NCBI GenBank assembly: GCA_965223355.1
Contig: CBDCWE010000003.1
Location: 372,001-436,000 of the forward strand
Reading direction: 5' to 3'
Source of the DNA: Tectiglobus sp965223355
GTDB lineage: Bacteria > Pseudomonadota > Alphaproteobacteria > Rhizobiales > Hyphomicrobiaceae
DNA length: 64,000 bases
Shown here: piece by piece, positions 34,084 to 42,435 of the stretch
How the letters are laid out: each line of letters opens with the position of its first letter
How positions within the stretch are numbered: the first letter of the stretch is position 1
Position numbers and translations under genes: made by a program
The notes under the pieces: model-generated
What the model saw: only the letters and a program-made list of their open reading frames with translations
Database searches by the model: none
What the model was told of the DNA's origin: nothing

Positions 34084-34111
34084 TTGCTTTCGCCCGCCCA
34101 GTCACTATATT
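34084..34111 (+). promoter_or_regulatory. Probable sigma-70-type promoter of ssrA
   Basis: TTGCTT (34084-34089) and TATATT (34106-34111) are separated by 16 bases, just upstream of the tmRNA acceptor piece and after the channel gene's stop. Confidence 0.55.
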
Positions 34112-34116
34112 CGCAG

Positions 34117-34460
34117 AGTCGAACTTGTTCGACTATGGCGATAAATGGCCATCGGAATAAGCCCATCGGACCCGGGGGCAGTACCCGGCGCCTCCACCAA
34201 AGCCCATCTCGTCGTGCTCTGATCGCGTGTCTGAGGTGGATTTCGGCGGGGGCGAAATAGGATCGACGAGGGTGTAAAGGGTGCGCTTTTGCCCGGCATG
34301 ATACCGCCGTTATCGGGTCACCCTAATAGTTGCAAACGACAACTATGCTGAACCACAGGCCATCGCTGCCTAAGCGATGTCTTAAGGTTCGAATAAAGTC
34401 CTAGGCGCTAGCATGTCTAGGCGGGGTTCGGGAGGCACCTGGCAACAGAAGCCTCCCATA
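34117..34460 (+). ncRNA. ssrA: Two-piece (permuted) tmRNA precursor
   Basis: The acceptor piece comes first: its T-arm CCGGG-GGCAGTA-CCCGG and the end CGCCTCC-A-CCA finish at 34199. After a short spacer the coding piece begins at 34248 with GGGGGCG, which pairs over seven bases with CGCCTCC (one G-U), then GATCGACGAGGG, the tmRNA D-like loop. TAGTT precedes resume codon GCA at 34332. The tag frame to the TAA at 34371-34373 encodes ANDNYAEPQAIAA. This gene order is the circularly permuted form known in alphaproteobacteria. tmRNA rescues stalled ribosomes and tags their products for ClpXP. The 3' boundary is approximate. Confidence 0.93.
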
Positions 34461-34463
34461 GCC

Positions 34464-34480
34464 TCCCGGAACGGGATTTT
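34464..34480 (+). terminator. Possible ssrA terminator
   Basis: TCCCG-GAA-CGGGA followed by TTTT lies directly after the tmRNA coding piece and a GGGAGGC/GCCTCCC stem. It is short but correctly placed. Confidence 0.45.
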
Positions 34481-34668
34481 CCGACCACAACAACGTGTTG
34501 CGGGGTTGAAAGGCTTGTGATTCGTCTATTTTGCTGGATAATCGCGAATTGTGGGCTCAGCCTATTTTTAGTCGACCGCTGGCGTCGACCGTGACAGCTC
34601 AGCCTGCAGCCAAGGATGCGGCGACATTTGCGTCGCAGGTAGCAAAGCCGGAAAGATAAAAGGCAGGC

Positions 34669-35331
34669 ATGTCGAGCGAAGCGACGATCGATTACGAGGC
34701 CCTGACCCAGGATGCGATGCGTACCGTGGTTCGGCGCGTGCTTGAAGATACAGTGCGCTATGGGCTGCCGGGGGATCATCATTTCTACGTTTCATTCGAC
34801 ACGTTGGCGCCCGGTGTGATCCTGTCCAAGCGCCTGCGCGACAAGTACGCCGAGGAAATGACAATCGTCCTCCAGCACCGCTTCTGGGATCTGGCCGTCG
34901 GCGAGGACTACTTCGAAGTCAAGCTCACGTTCGACGGTATTCCGGAGCGGCTTGTCATTCCCTTCAAAGCCATCAAGGTCTTTTTCGACCCGAGTGTGCG
35001 CTACGGCCTGCAATTTGAGACCGTAGACTTTTCCGATGGCGGACCACCATCTCCGGTTGTTGTCGAGCGCGGCGATCTCGATCCGGTTGCGCCGCAGGAC
35101 GGTGCTCTGGCCCGCCCCGATCATCCGCCGCCGGCAGAACCCGCTACATCGCTCGAACAGCCTGTGCAGAAGGACGAGCCGGCGCCTGCTCCGTCAATGC
35201 CGCTGGTCGCCTCCGCTGAAACACTCGCAGAGTTCTCCGAGCGACCTGATGGGCAAGAGGAACCAGGCGAAGAACCCGATGATGGCGACAGCCCCAAGGT
35301 CGTCAGTCTGGACGCTTTCCGCAAGAAGTGA
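34669..35331 (+). CDS. sspB: SspB, ClpXP adaptor for ssrA-tagged proteins
   Basis: The 220-residue protein matches alphaproteobacterial SspB. A beta-barrel substrate-binding domain spans about residues 8-122 (HHFYVSFDTLAPGVILSKRL, then MTIVLQHRFWDL and FDGIPERLVIPFKAIKVFFD). An acidic, proline-rich flexible linker (about 125-208) leads to the C-terminal ClpX-docking tail VVSLDAFRKK. SspB captures the tag sequence added by tmRNA and hands it to ClpXP. The gene lies right after ssrA itself, so tag source and tag adaptor are neighbours. Confidence 0.95.
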   Translation: MSSEATIDYEALTQDAMRTVVRRVLEDTVRYGLPGDHHFYVSFDTLAPGVILSKRLRDKYAEEMTIVLQHRFWDLAVGEDYFEVKLTFDGIPERLVIPFKAIKVFFDPSVRYGLQFETVDFSDGGPPSPVVVERGDLDPVAPQDGALARPDHPPPAEPATSLEQPVQKDEPAPAPSMPLVASAETLAEFSERPDGQEEPGEEPDDGDSPKVVSLDAFRKK

Positions 35332-35505
35332 TCGTGAAGAAGTGATCGTGGCTGTGCATTGCACCGCACGCGCTGGCCGGCCGGCATTCTCTGCCTGCTG
35401 GTCAATACACGCGGTTCGTGGCAACATCGGGCCCGGCGCTTCGCACGCCAAACAGCCGCATTGATGTGCTGAACGCAAATCACACAGCCGCAAGGACAAC
35501 CACCC

Positions 35506-35832
35506 ATGCTTTATGAGCTTCGGATCTATGATTGCGCACCAGGCCGACTACCGGCCCTGTTGAATAGATTTGAAAACACGACGCTCAAGATCTGGGAGCG
35601 GTTCGGCATTCGCCAGGCCGGCTTCTGGACGACCGTAATCGGTGAGTCCAATCAGCAGTTGATCTATTTGCTGCAATGGGAGTCGTTGGCCGAGCGCGAA
35701 CAGAAATGGAATGCGTTCCAAGCCGATCCGGACTGGCAGAAGGCGCGTGCAGACTCGGAAAGGGACGCCCCGATTGTTGCCAACGTCTCCAGCCAGATCA
35801 TCACGCCGACGGCGTTTTCAAGCGTGGCGTAG
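35506..35832 (+). CDS. NIPSNAP family protein
   Basis: The 108-residue protein has the single NIPSNAP ferredoxin-like fold: MLYELRIYDCAPGRLPALLN at the start, then a middle F-WTT-I-G segment and LIYLLQWESLAEREQKWNAF. An AAGGA ribosome site precedes the ATG. Bacterial NIPSNAP proteins are small, often dimeric and of unknown function; some occur near catabolic enzymes. Repeats A and B follow immediately, and no operon partner is obvious. Confidence 0.85.
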   Translation: MLYELRIYDCAPGRLPALLNRFENTTLKIWERFGIRQAGFWTTVIGESNQQLIYLLQWESLAEREQKWNAFQADPDWQKARADSERDAPIVANVSSQIITPTAFSSVA

Positions 35833-35888
35833 GCCTGCAAGGCAGCCGCTGCGATCGCCGCGAGGCCTGGTGCGAATTGACAGCCGCT

Positions 35889-36025
35889 TAGAGCAACCTG
35901 CCTTTATTCGGAATCGGAACGATCCCGAATAAAGGCAGAAAGTTGCTCGCCTCTAAAGTGGCGATCATCTTTGTGCTTTAAGTTGGAACCGCAATAGCGG
36001 TTCCAACTTAAAGCACGATGATCTA
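35889..36025 (+). repeat. Repeat A, full form
   Basis: This 137-bp copy is nearly identical to 19241-19377 in the same orientation. It ends GATGATCTA five bases before a B copy. Confidence 0.92.
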
Positions 36026-36030
36026 GTGAG

Positions 36031-36198
36031 CCTCTGGGCAAGTCCGGGGGCCAGGGGATGATCCCCTGGTCGGGGAGATCTGAGGGGCTGACAGCCCCTC
36101 ATCGATCGCCGCAACGCGGCGATTGGTCAAGGGCGCAGCCCCCAACGATGCCGCCAAAGGGCAGTGCCGTCTGAAAGCCCGCGACCTGATCGCAGGCG
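36031..36198. repeat. Repeat B, full copy, adjacent to A
   Basis: The order of hairpins is CCAGGGGAT/ATCCCCTGG, GAGGGGCTG/CAGCCCCTC, ATCGCCGC/GCGGCGAT, a CAAGGGC/GCCCCC-like pair and a CCAAAGGGC pair with a decayed right arm. It ends about 80 bases before fumC. Confidence 0.85.
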
Positions 36199-36276
36199 GC
36201 CTAATGCGTTGGCGCCAGCGCTGCAGCGTGCTAACTCCATCATGAGTTTCGCCACTTGCATAACGAGAGGTCCACG

Positions 36277-37668
36277 ATGAGCGCCACCCGCACGGAAACC
36301 GATACTTTCGGGCCGATCGAAGTCGCCGCCAACCGCTATTGGGGCGCCCAGGCACAGCGTTCGCTCGGCAACTTCAAGATTGGTTGGGAAACGCAACCGC
36401 TTGCGATCGTGCGCGCATTGGGCATTGTCAAGCGTGCCTGTGCGGAAGCGAACATGGAACTGGGCCGTCTTGATCGGGATCTTGGCAAGGCGATCGTCGC
36501 GGCAGCCCAGGAGGTCGTCGAAGGCAAGCTCGACTGTCATTTTCCGCTGGTGGTCTGGCAGACCGGCTCGGGCACGCAATCCAACATGAACGCCAACGAG
36601 GTCATCTCGAACCGTGCGATCGAGATGCTCGGCGGCGAGATCGGCTCGAAGCAACCGGTGCATCCCAACGACCACGTCAATATGAGCCAGTCGTCGAATG
36701 ACACCTATCCGACAGCCATGCACATCGCCTGCGCCGTCGAGATCAATCGGCAGTTGCTGCCGGCCCTGCAAAAGCTCCGCAACGCCTTGAACGACAAGGC
36801 CCAGGCGTGGGCCGACATCATCAAGATCGGCCGCACCCACACCCAGGATGCAACGCCCCTGACGCTCGGACAGGAGTTTTCCGGCTATACCCAGCAACTC
36901 GACAACGGCATCGGGCGGATCACGAGCACCCTGCCGGCGCTGATGGAGCTGGCGCAAGGCGGCACCGCGGTCGGCACGGGGCTTAACGCGCCGGTCGGAT
37001 TTGCCGAGAAGGTCGCCGAGCGTGTCACAGCCATCACCGGCCTGGCGTTCACCACGGCACCAAATAAGTTCGAAGCGCTCGCCGCTCACGATGCCATGGT
37101 CTTCAGCCATGGTGCGATCAACACGGTGGCAGCCTCGCTGTTCAAGATTGGCAACGACATCCGCTTCCTTGGTTCGGGGCCGCGGTCGGGGCTCGGTGAA
37201 CTGGCATTGCCGGAGAACGAGCCTGGCTCATCGATCATGCCGGGCAAGGTTAACCCGACCCAGTGCGAGGCGTTGACCCAGGTCTGCGTCCAGATCTTTG
37301 GCAATCACGCCGCGTTGTCATTTGCCGGCAGCCAGGGCCATTTCGAACTCAACGTTTTCAATCCCGTGATGGCCTACAACTTCCTGCAGTCGGTGCGTTT
37401 GATGTCCGATGCCGCGATCTCGTTCACCGACAACTGCGTCAACGGTATCGAGCCGCGCGAAGACAATATCAAAGCCGGCCTCGAGCGCTCGCTGATGCTG
37501 GTGACCGCGTTGGCGCCCAAGATCGGTTACGACAATGCTGCCAAGATCGCCAAGACCGCGCATGCCAACGGCACGACATTGCGCGAGGAGGCGGTCGGCG
37601 GCGGCTACGTCACGGCGGCCGAATTCGATGCAACGGTTCGACCGGAAAAAATGATCTCACCGTCGTGA
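36277..37668 (+). CDS. fumC: Fumarate hydratase, class II
   Basis: The ATG at 36277 with GAGAGG six bases upstream gives 463 residues, close to E. coli FumC (467). Conserved regions are TGSGTQSNMNANEV, the SSNDTYPTAMH region, KIGRTHTQDATPLTLGQEF (catalytic-histidine loop) and the superfamily signature GSSIMPGKVNPTQ. It interconverts fumarate and malate in the TCA cycle without an iron-sulfur cluster. It follows the sspB/NIPSNAP region and is followed by the RHH gene, a conserved alphaproteobacterial neighbourhood. The iron-sulfur hydratase pair at 48129 and 50369 is a separate enzyme. Confidence 0.97.
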   Translation: MSATRTETDTFGPIEVAANRYWGAQAQRSLGNFKIGWETQPLAIVRALGIVKRACAEANMELGRLDRDLGKAIVAAAQEVVEGKLDCHFPLVVWQTGSGTQSNMNANEVISNRAIEMLGGEIGSKQPVHPNDHVNMSQSSNDTYPTAMHIACAVEINRQLLPALQKLRNALNDKAQAWADIIKIGRTHTQDATPLTLGQEFSGYTQQLDNGIGRITSTLPALMELAQGGTAVGTGLNAPVGFAEKVAERVTAITGLAFTTAPNKFEALAAHDAMVFSHGAINTVAASLFKIGNDIRFLGSGPRSGLGELALPENEPGSSIMPGKVNPTQCEALTQVCVQIFGNHAALSFAGSQGHFELNVFNPVMAYNFLQSVRLMSDAAISFTDNCVNGIEPREDNIKAGLERSLMLVTALAPKIGYDNAAKIAKTAHANGTTLREEAVGGGYVTAAEFDATVRPEKMISPS

Positions 37669-37686
37669 TGCCAGCGCGGTGATGTC

Positions 37687-37740
37687 GTGAGCGACAACGT
37701 CGTCAACCTGCGCCGGCGATCCACGCGACAATGGCAATGA
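37687..37740 (+). pseudogene. Possible DUF4169 remnant
   Basis: A GTG-started 17-codon frame, VSDNVVNLRRRSTRQWQ, looks like the N-terminus of DUF4169 (VVNLR...), a small protein usually found between fumC and the RHH gene. It stops where a CAATGGCAAT-like low-complexity stretch begins (about 37728-37785). An expansion or deletion there may have destroyed the gene. Confidence 0.35.
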
Positions 37741-37784
37741 TTATGACAATGGCAACGGCAATGGAGACGAAAACGAAGACAATG

Positions 37785-38072
37785 ATGGCTGACGGCGATG
37801 AGCGCGGTAACGCAGATGCGACCTCGGAAGCGGTCATGCCGACACGCCCCGTCAAGCGTTCATTCTCGATTTCCGGCCACCGGACATCGGTTTCGTTGGA
37901 GACCGCATTTTGGACCGCGCTCCGTGACATCGCCGACGATCGGGGCCGGCCGTTGGCCGCACTGGTCGCCGAAATCGACCGCAACCGTGGCGATGCCGGC
38001 CTCTCGGGTGCCATCCGCGTTTATGTCCTCGCCCACTATCGGCGACTGTGCGCCGGTGAACGGCCGGTTTAA
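37785..38072 (+). CDS. Ribbon-helix-helix domain protein
   Basis: From ATG 37785 the product is 95 residues (start uncertain; ATG 37836, MPTRPVKRSF, is also good). It carries the alphaproteobacterial RHH_4-type domain: KRSFSISGHRTSVSLETAFW (the strand and first helix), then LRDIADDRGRPLAALVAEIDR and LSGAIRVYVLAHY. Such proteins are presumed DNA-binding regulators and typically sit next to fumC and sspB. Frames opening further upstream read through a Met/Thr/Lys low-complexity repeat and are unlikely. Confidence 0.75.
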   Translation: MADGDERGNADATSEAVMPTRPVKRSFSISGHRTSVSLETAFWTALRDIADDRGRPLAALVAEIDRNRGDAGLSGAIRVYVLAHYRRLCAGERPV

Positions 38073-38322
38073 CTTAGAAAAATGAAGTGCACGAATTTGC
38101 AGTGCGGCTCTTGTCCCTGTTCTTGTTCGGGCGATTCGATCTTTAACGGTCCGGCGCGTGCAACCCAGAAAACGTTGCCGTTGGCGCCCCTGATATAGAT
38201 CATTTCCGCTCTGCAATGGCTGTTCGCCGCCAACACTGTGGGCGCGTTGGCGGTGCTTTGCGCGCGCAGGAAATAATGATGAAATTCTGGTTCAGGACAC
38301 ATGGGAACGATATAAGCGCGGC

Positions 38323-38955
38323 ATGAACTGGCACGGAAATCGGCGCGGACGGCGCGGTTATCATCACGGCAACCTCCGCGAGGCATTGACCGAGGCCGCC
38401 CTGTCGCTGATCGGCGAAAAGGGCCCGGCAGGTTTCACGTTCGCGGAGGCGGCGCGCGCTGCCGGCGTTTCCGCAGCGGCGCCCTACCGTCATTTTCGCG
38501 ACCGTGATGCCCTGCTCGCCGAGGTTGCAAAGCTTGGTTTCGAGACCTTCGCTGAACGCTTGAAACTGGCTTGGAACGACGGCGCCCCGACGCCGCAAGC
38601 CGCCTTTCGTAGTGTCGGCCGCGCCCATCTGTCGTTTGCGCGCGAACATCCGGCGTACTTCTCGGCCATGTTTGAATCGGGCTTGGCGCCGGCGGACTAT
38701 CCGGAGCTGCGCGAGGCCAGCGACCGCGCCTTTGCCGTTTTGCGCGACGCCTGTGAAGAGGTCACGGCAACATTGCCAGTCGAAAAGCGCCCGCCGGCAT
38801 TGATGATGGCGCTCCACATCTGGTCGCTGTCCCATGGCATCGCGTCGTTGTTTGCGCGCGGCGATCGGGCCCGCCGCCCGATCCCGATGGAGCCCGAAGA
38901 CCTGCTCGAAGCCGCAACGCTGATCTACATGGACGGGCTGGACGTTGAGCGCTAG
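38323..38955 (+). CDS. TetR-family transcriptional regulator
   Basis: The 210-residue protein opens with a basic arm (GRRGYHHGNLREALTEAAL) typical of the TetR subgroup with a WHG/TetR_C_13-like ligand domain. The HTH is FTFAEAARAAGVSAAAPYRHF (about residues 40-60). The C-terminal domain includes ALMMALHIWSLSHGIASL. It is a likely repressor that senses a small hydrophobic compound. The divergent side holds no gene within 250 bases, and the RND exporter lies about 420 bases downstream with repeat B between; regulation of that exporter is only a guess. Confidence 0.87.
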   Translation: MNWHGNRRGRRGYHHGNLREALTEAALSLIGEKGPAGFTFAEAARAAGVSAAAPYRHFRDRDALLAEVAKLGFETFAERLKLAWNDGAPTPQAAFRSVGRAHLSFAREHPAYFSAMFESGLAPADYPELREASDRAFAVLRDACEEVTATLPVEKRPPALMMALHIWSLSHGIASLFARGDRARRPIPMEPEDLLEAATLIYMDGLDVER

Positions 38956-38959
38956 GGAC

Positions 38960-39115
38960 CCTCTGAACAAATCCCGGGTTTCCAAAGGGCAACGCCCTTT
39001 GGCGGGATTGTTAAGGGCCGAGCCCTTAACATATCGCCGCTTGGCGGCGATCGATGAGGGGCTTTCAGCCCCTCAAACTCCCCGACCAGGGGATCATCCC
39101 CTGGACCCTTCCCTT
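38960..39115. repeat. Repeat B, full copy between TetR and RND genes
   Basis: It opens CCTCTGAACAAATCC. The hairpins run CCAAAGGGC/GCCCTTTGG, TTAAGGGC/GCCCTTAA, ATCGCCGC/GCGGCGAT, GAGGGGCT/AGCCCCTC and CCAGGGGAT/ATCCCCTGG. The orientation matches 20799 and is opposite to 36031 and 61823. Confidence 0.88.
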
Positions 39116-39375
39116 GGGCTGCAAACTCATAAATCCGGACGCGTTGGTATCGGTCAATGGCACGCGCGCGTGGACCAATTTCGTTCTTTGCAAACCCGAT
39201 TGATCGATTGTATGGCATCATAAGCGGCAGCCGACGCCGACGCGGCAGCTCCAAACCGTCTTGGGATGATGCCATCGTCGACCATCAGATCGTTCGATAA
39301 ACGCGCACTCGGGCCGGATGGTTGCCGCTCGGTCTGAGCAGCCACAGTCCGCTCACGACCTCGCCGAGGGGCAGA

Positions 39376-41685
39376 ATGCACATTCTGGATCTGCGACTCC
39401 ACAAATTGGGTTTGATTGCGCTCGCGGCGCCCGGGTTGGCTGCAAGCGGGCTTGCTTTGGCGCTGTTCGTGGCCGTTGTCGGTGCATCGCGGCTCACGAT
39501 CGATACCTCGCTTACGCGGCTGTTTCACGGTGGCACGACGGAGTATCAAAAACTCAGTCGTTTGGCCAAGGCCTATCCGGCTTCCGAGTACGACGTCACG
39601 ATACTGATTGAAGGTGAGACGATCTTCGAAGCGGGCAAACTGGACGCCATACGCGATCTGCATCTGGAAGCAAGGCTGATCGGCAACGTTCAATCGGTCG
39701 TGTCGATTTTCAGTGTGAGGGCGCCGCTTCGGGCACGGGGCGAACCGGACCTGATCGTGCCGGACGATCTGACAGACGCCCTGTCGCTGGCCGAGCTCGA
39801 AGCCGAGTTGCTGGCCAATCAGTTCGTCAAAGGCCGACTGCTGTCGCCACGCTCGAACGGTCGCCAGGCCACGGTCATCGCCGTCTCGTTCAAGTCCGGG
39901 TCCGGTGTCGCCAATCGGCGCGACCGGGCGCTTATGCAGCTCAGGGCGGCGGCCGGCACGCTCGATCGGGTCGGCCTGAAGTGGACCATAGGCGGCGTCC
40001 CCATTGCCCGGGCGGAGATGCTGAGCTCGATCGAAAATGATTTCATCGTTCTAAACAGTGCCGGGTTCGCAATCGGACTTTCGATCTGCTTCTTGTTTTT
40101 CCGCCGTCCCCGCTATGTGTTCATCGCCGGCATTTGTCCGTTCGCTGCAGCCTTACTCAGCGGCGGGATAATGGGTCTGGCGGGTATCAAAATCAATCCG
40201 CTGATGACCGCAATACCGTTGCTCATCATGGCCGTGACATTCACCGACGCGATGCACCTGCTGTACGCCATCAAGAGCCGGCTTGAAGACGGTGCGGATT
40301 GCTCGGCGGCCGTTGATGCGGCTGTTCGGGAGGTCGGTCCGGCCTGCGTGCTGGCTTCGGCGACGACGTCAACGGCGCTGTTTTCCCTGATGCTTTCAAA
40401 CTCACCGTTGGTCATGACTTTCGGCCTGTGGGCTGGCATCGCCAATCTGGCGAGCGTTACGAGCTTGCTGCTGCTGCTGCCGCTGTTGGCCAATTGGCTG
40501 TTGCGATCCCGTGCCGTCGAGCCATCGCCGGCCGCGCCGCGCCGGCGCCGGCAACTACCGGACGTGCTCAGCTCGTCGGCCGCCCAGCTCACGATGCGAT
40601 GGCCCCGGTCAATTGTTGTGCTTTCGATGCTCGCCACGGTGTTGCTGGCATGGCTGTACGCGGAACTGACCCCCACCTACCGGCTGAGCGATCAACTGCC
40701 CCGGGGCGGCGACTTTCGCTATGTCACAGCCTCACTTGACCGGCACCTGGCCGGCGCAAACCAGTTGTTCGTGTTGGTCGACGCCGGCCCGTCGTCGGGC
40801 CCTGCAACACCCGCGATCATCCCGGCATTGCGCGCAACACACGCGCTCCTGGCGGCGAACTACCAGCACAACTCGGTGCTCTCGGCGTTAACATTGTTTG
40901 GCGAGGCCGGCGATCTGGCCAAGCTCGATGATCAACAGATCGCGGCGCGGCTGCGACAGTTGCCACCAGGTGTGTTATCGCGCCTGATCGATATGCAGGC
41001 GGGAACTGCTGTTATTTCATTGCAGTTCAAAAACTTGGATGCGCACGCCATTTCAACGTTTGCAGCCGAGATTGAGGCAACGTTGCGCCCGGTCGTCGAC
41101 CAATCCGGCGCCGTCAAGATCAACGTCACCGGGATGCCGTTGTTGCTCGCGCGCGAGGCGCCGAAGATCGTCGCCGAGATCAATCAGGCTTTGCTTGCCG
41201 CTTTCATCCTCGTGTTTGTTCTGATCGGGCTGGCGTTTCGGTCGCTCAAGATTGCCGTCGTATCCCTGATCCCAAACTTGCTGCCTGTTCTTACCGCCGG
41301 TGCACTTGCCTATGTTGTCGTCGGCGGGCTTGATTATGCCAGTGTGATCGGATTGACCGTCGCGTTTGGTCTGGCTGTCGATGATTCGGCGCATTTCCTC
41401 AATCGGTTCGTGATCGAGTCCGGTCGTGACGACGACGTCCGGCGCGCCGTCAAAAACACGATTGAAGTCGTTGCACCGGTTTTGATCGTCACGACCATCA
41501 TTTTGCTGTGCGCGCTGGCAGTCACCGTGTTCAGCATGATGCCGCCGACCGAAACGTTCGGATTGACCTGTGTTGCGACGTTGCTGGCTGCTTTGCTGGC
41601 AGACCTCTTTGTCCTGCCGAGCACGATCCTTGTTGCACAAGGATGGAGCGCAAGCATCAACGGCAAAGCGACGTCCGCGCGATAA
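39376..41685 (+). CDS. RND-superfamily exporter (MMPL/HpnN-like)
   Basis: The ATG at 39376 follows GAGGGG and gives 769 residues. The layout is TM1 (about 12-35), a periplasmic domain (36-215), five helices (about 220-395), a second lone helix (about 430-450), a second periplasmic domain (450-600) and five C-terminal helices (about 610-755). TM4-like stretches read LIMAVTFTDAMHLLYAI and VAFGLAVDDSAHFLNRF, with the conserved D that carries protons in RND exporters. Similar proteins move lipids or hopanoids between membranes. No membrane-fusion or outer-membrane partner gene is nearby, which fits the MMPL/HpnN type. Confidence 0.87.
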   Translation: MHILDLRLHKLGLIALAAPGLAASGLALALFVAVVGASRLTIDTSLTRLFHGGTTEYQKLSRLAKAYPASEYDVTILIEGETIFEAGKLDAIRDLHLEARLIGNVQSVVSIFSVRAPLRARGEPDLIVPDDLTDALSLAELEAELLANQFVKGRLLSPRSNGRQATVIAVSFKSGSGVANRRDRALMQLRAAAGTLDRVGLKWTIGGVPIARAEMLSSIENDFIVLNSAGFAIGLSICFLFFRRPRYVFIAGICPFAAALLSGGIMGLAGIKINPLMTAIPLLIMAVTFTDAMHLLYAIKSRLEDGADCSAAVDAAVREVGPACVLASATTSTALFSLMLSNSPLVMTFGLWAGIANLASVTSLLLLLPLLANWLLRSRAVEPSPAAPRRRRQLPDVLSSSAAQLTMRWPRSIVVLSMLATVLLAWLYAELTPTYRLSDQLPRGGDFRYVTASLDRHLAGANQLFVLVDAGPSSGPATPAIIPALRATHALLAANYQHNSVLSALTLFGEAGDLAKLDDQQIAARLRQLPPGVLSRLIDMQAGTAVISLQFKNLDAHAISTFAAEIEATLRPVVDQSGAVKINVTGMPLLLAREAPKIVAEINQALLAAFILVFVLIGLAFRSLKIAVVSLIPNLLPVLTAGALAYVVVGGLDYASVIGLTVAFGLAVDDSAHFLNRFVIESGRDDDVRRAVKNTIEVVAPVLIVTTIILLCALAVTVFSMMPPTETFGLTCVATLLAALLADLFVLPSTILVAQGWSASINGKATSAR

Positions 41686-41705
41686 TCCCGGACACGATCG
41701 ACCGG

Positions 41706-42245
41706 CTATCTGCCGATCCGTTTCATGCGAATTGAGATCCTGGTGATCGTGCCGACACGCCCGGATACCCTGACATTCTGCCGTGTCGTTGTCGCGGTCG
41801 TCACGATTGAGGCCGAGACATCGGGCCCGCCCATGGTGAGCTGCAATCGATTGCCTTTCAGGACCCCGTTCAGACTGCCCTGGCTGCCGATGACCTGTTC
41901 TTCATAGCTTCCGGAAACCTTGATCCCCGACAGCGACAAACTGCTTCGGACAATGATGTCCCGGCCTGTGCTCGCGCATTGGATCAGTTGCCGGGCCCGG
42001 CGGTTTTCATCGCTGGTCTTGACCGACATGCGACAGAGAATGCGCTCCGTCTTGCCGTTCATCAGTGTCAGGCTGCCGCGACCACGCCAGTCTCCGGAGA
42101 AAATCGACAATCTGCTGCCGGCCATCACGTCGGGCGCGGTAAGCATGGCGACCGTGACGATCGTGACGAACACAGCCGCATAGCCAACCGCGATCGCCGC
42201 CGCCGATTGCAATCCAAATCGCACGAACTTTCCCCTGTGTTGCAT
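41706..42245 (-). CDS. Conserved secreted hypothetical protein
   Basis: From the ATG at 42245 (GGGGG upstream) the protein has 179 residues. A hydrophobic N-terminal segment (about 12-36, SAAAIAVGYAAVFVTIVTVA) may be a signal peptide or anchor. The remainder is a beta-rich domain: FSGDWRGRGSLTLMNGKTER, then LIQCAS, LSGIKVSGSYEE and LKGNRLQLTM. The pattern 'W-G-G-L-G-ER-C ... L-C' recalls a common alphaproteobacterial periplasmic family of unknown function. It converges with the RND exporter gene, with 20 bases between. Confidence 0.6.
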   Translation of the reverse strand: MQHRGKFVRFGLQSAAAIAVGYAAVFVTIVTVAMLTAPDVMAGSRLSIFSGDWRGRGSLTLMNGKTERILCRMSVKTSDENRRARQLIQCASTGRDIIVRSSLSLSGIKVSGSYEEQVIGSQGSLNGVLKGNRLQLTMGGPDVSASIVTTATTTRQNVRVSGRVGTITRISIRMKRIGR

Positions 42246-42391
42246 GTCGTGACCCCCAAACCGTCGACCGATCGCGGCTTGGCAGACCATAGCGGAATGA
42301 CCTGCGCCGACCAAGGTCGTGGCGCATAAAATCATCGGTGATGTTTGGGTATGCATCTGATTTATATGAAATTTTGAGGTTGAACACCCGA

Positions 42392-42435
42392 GATCCGCCG
42401 GCCGCCCCTCAAACACCCTGATCAGGAGATGGTCC
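42392..42435. repeat. Repeat B fragment at the 3' end of oxyR
   Basis: CGCCCCTCAAACACCCTGAT, then CAGGAGATGGTCCC, matches the CCCCTCAAACACCCCGACCA/GGGGATCATCCC portion of repeat B. It encodes the last residues of OxyR (PSPDQGV). Confidence 0.6.

Noticed and set aside
34161..34199. A T-arm and CCA end that look like a tRNA gene
   Set aside because: The T-loop is GGCAGTA, there is no anticodon arm, and the acceptor strand pairs with the tmRNA coding piece at 34248. It is the acceptor piece of ssrA.
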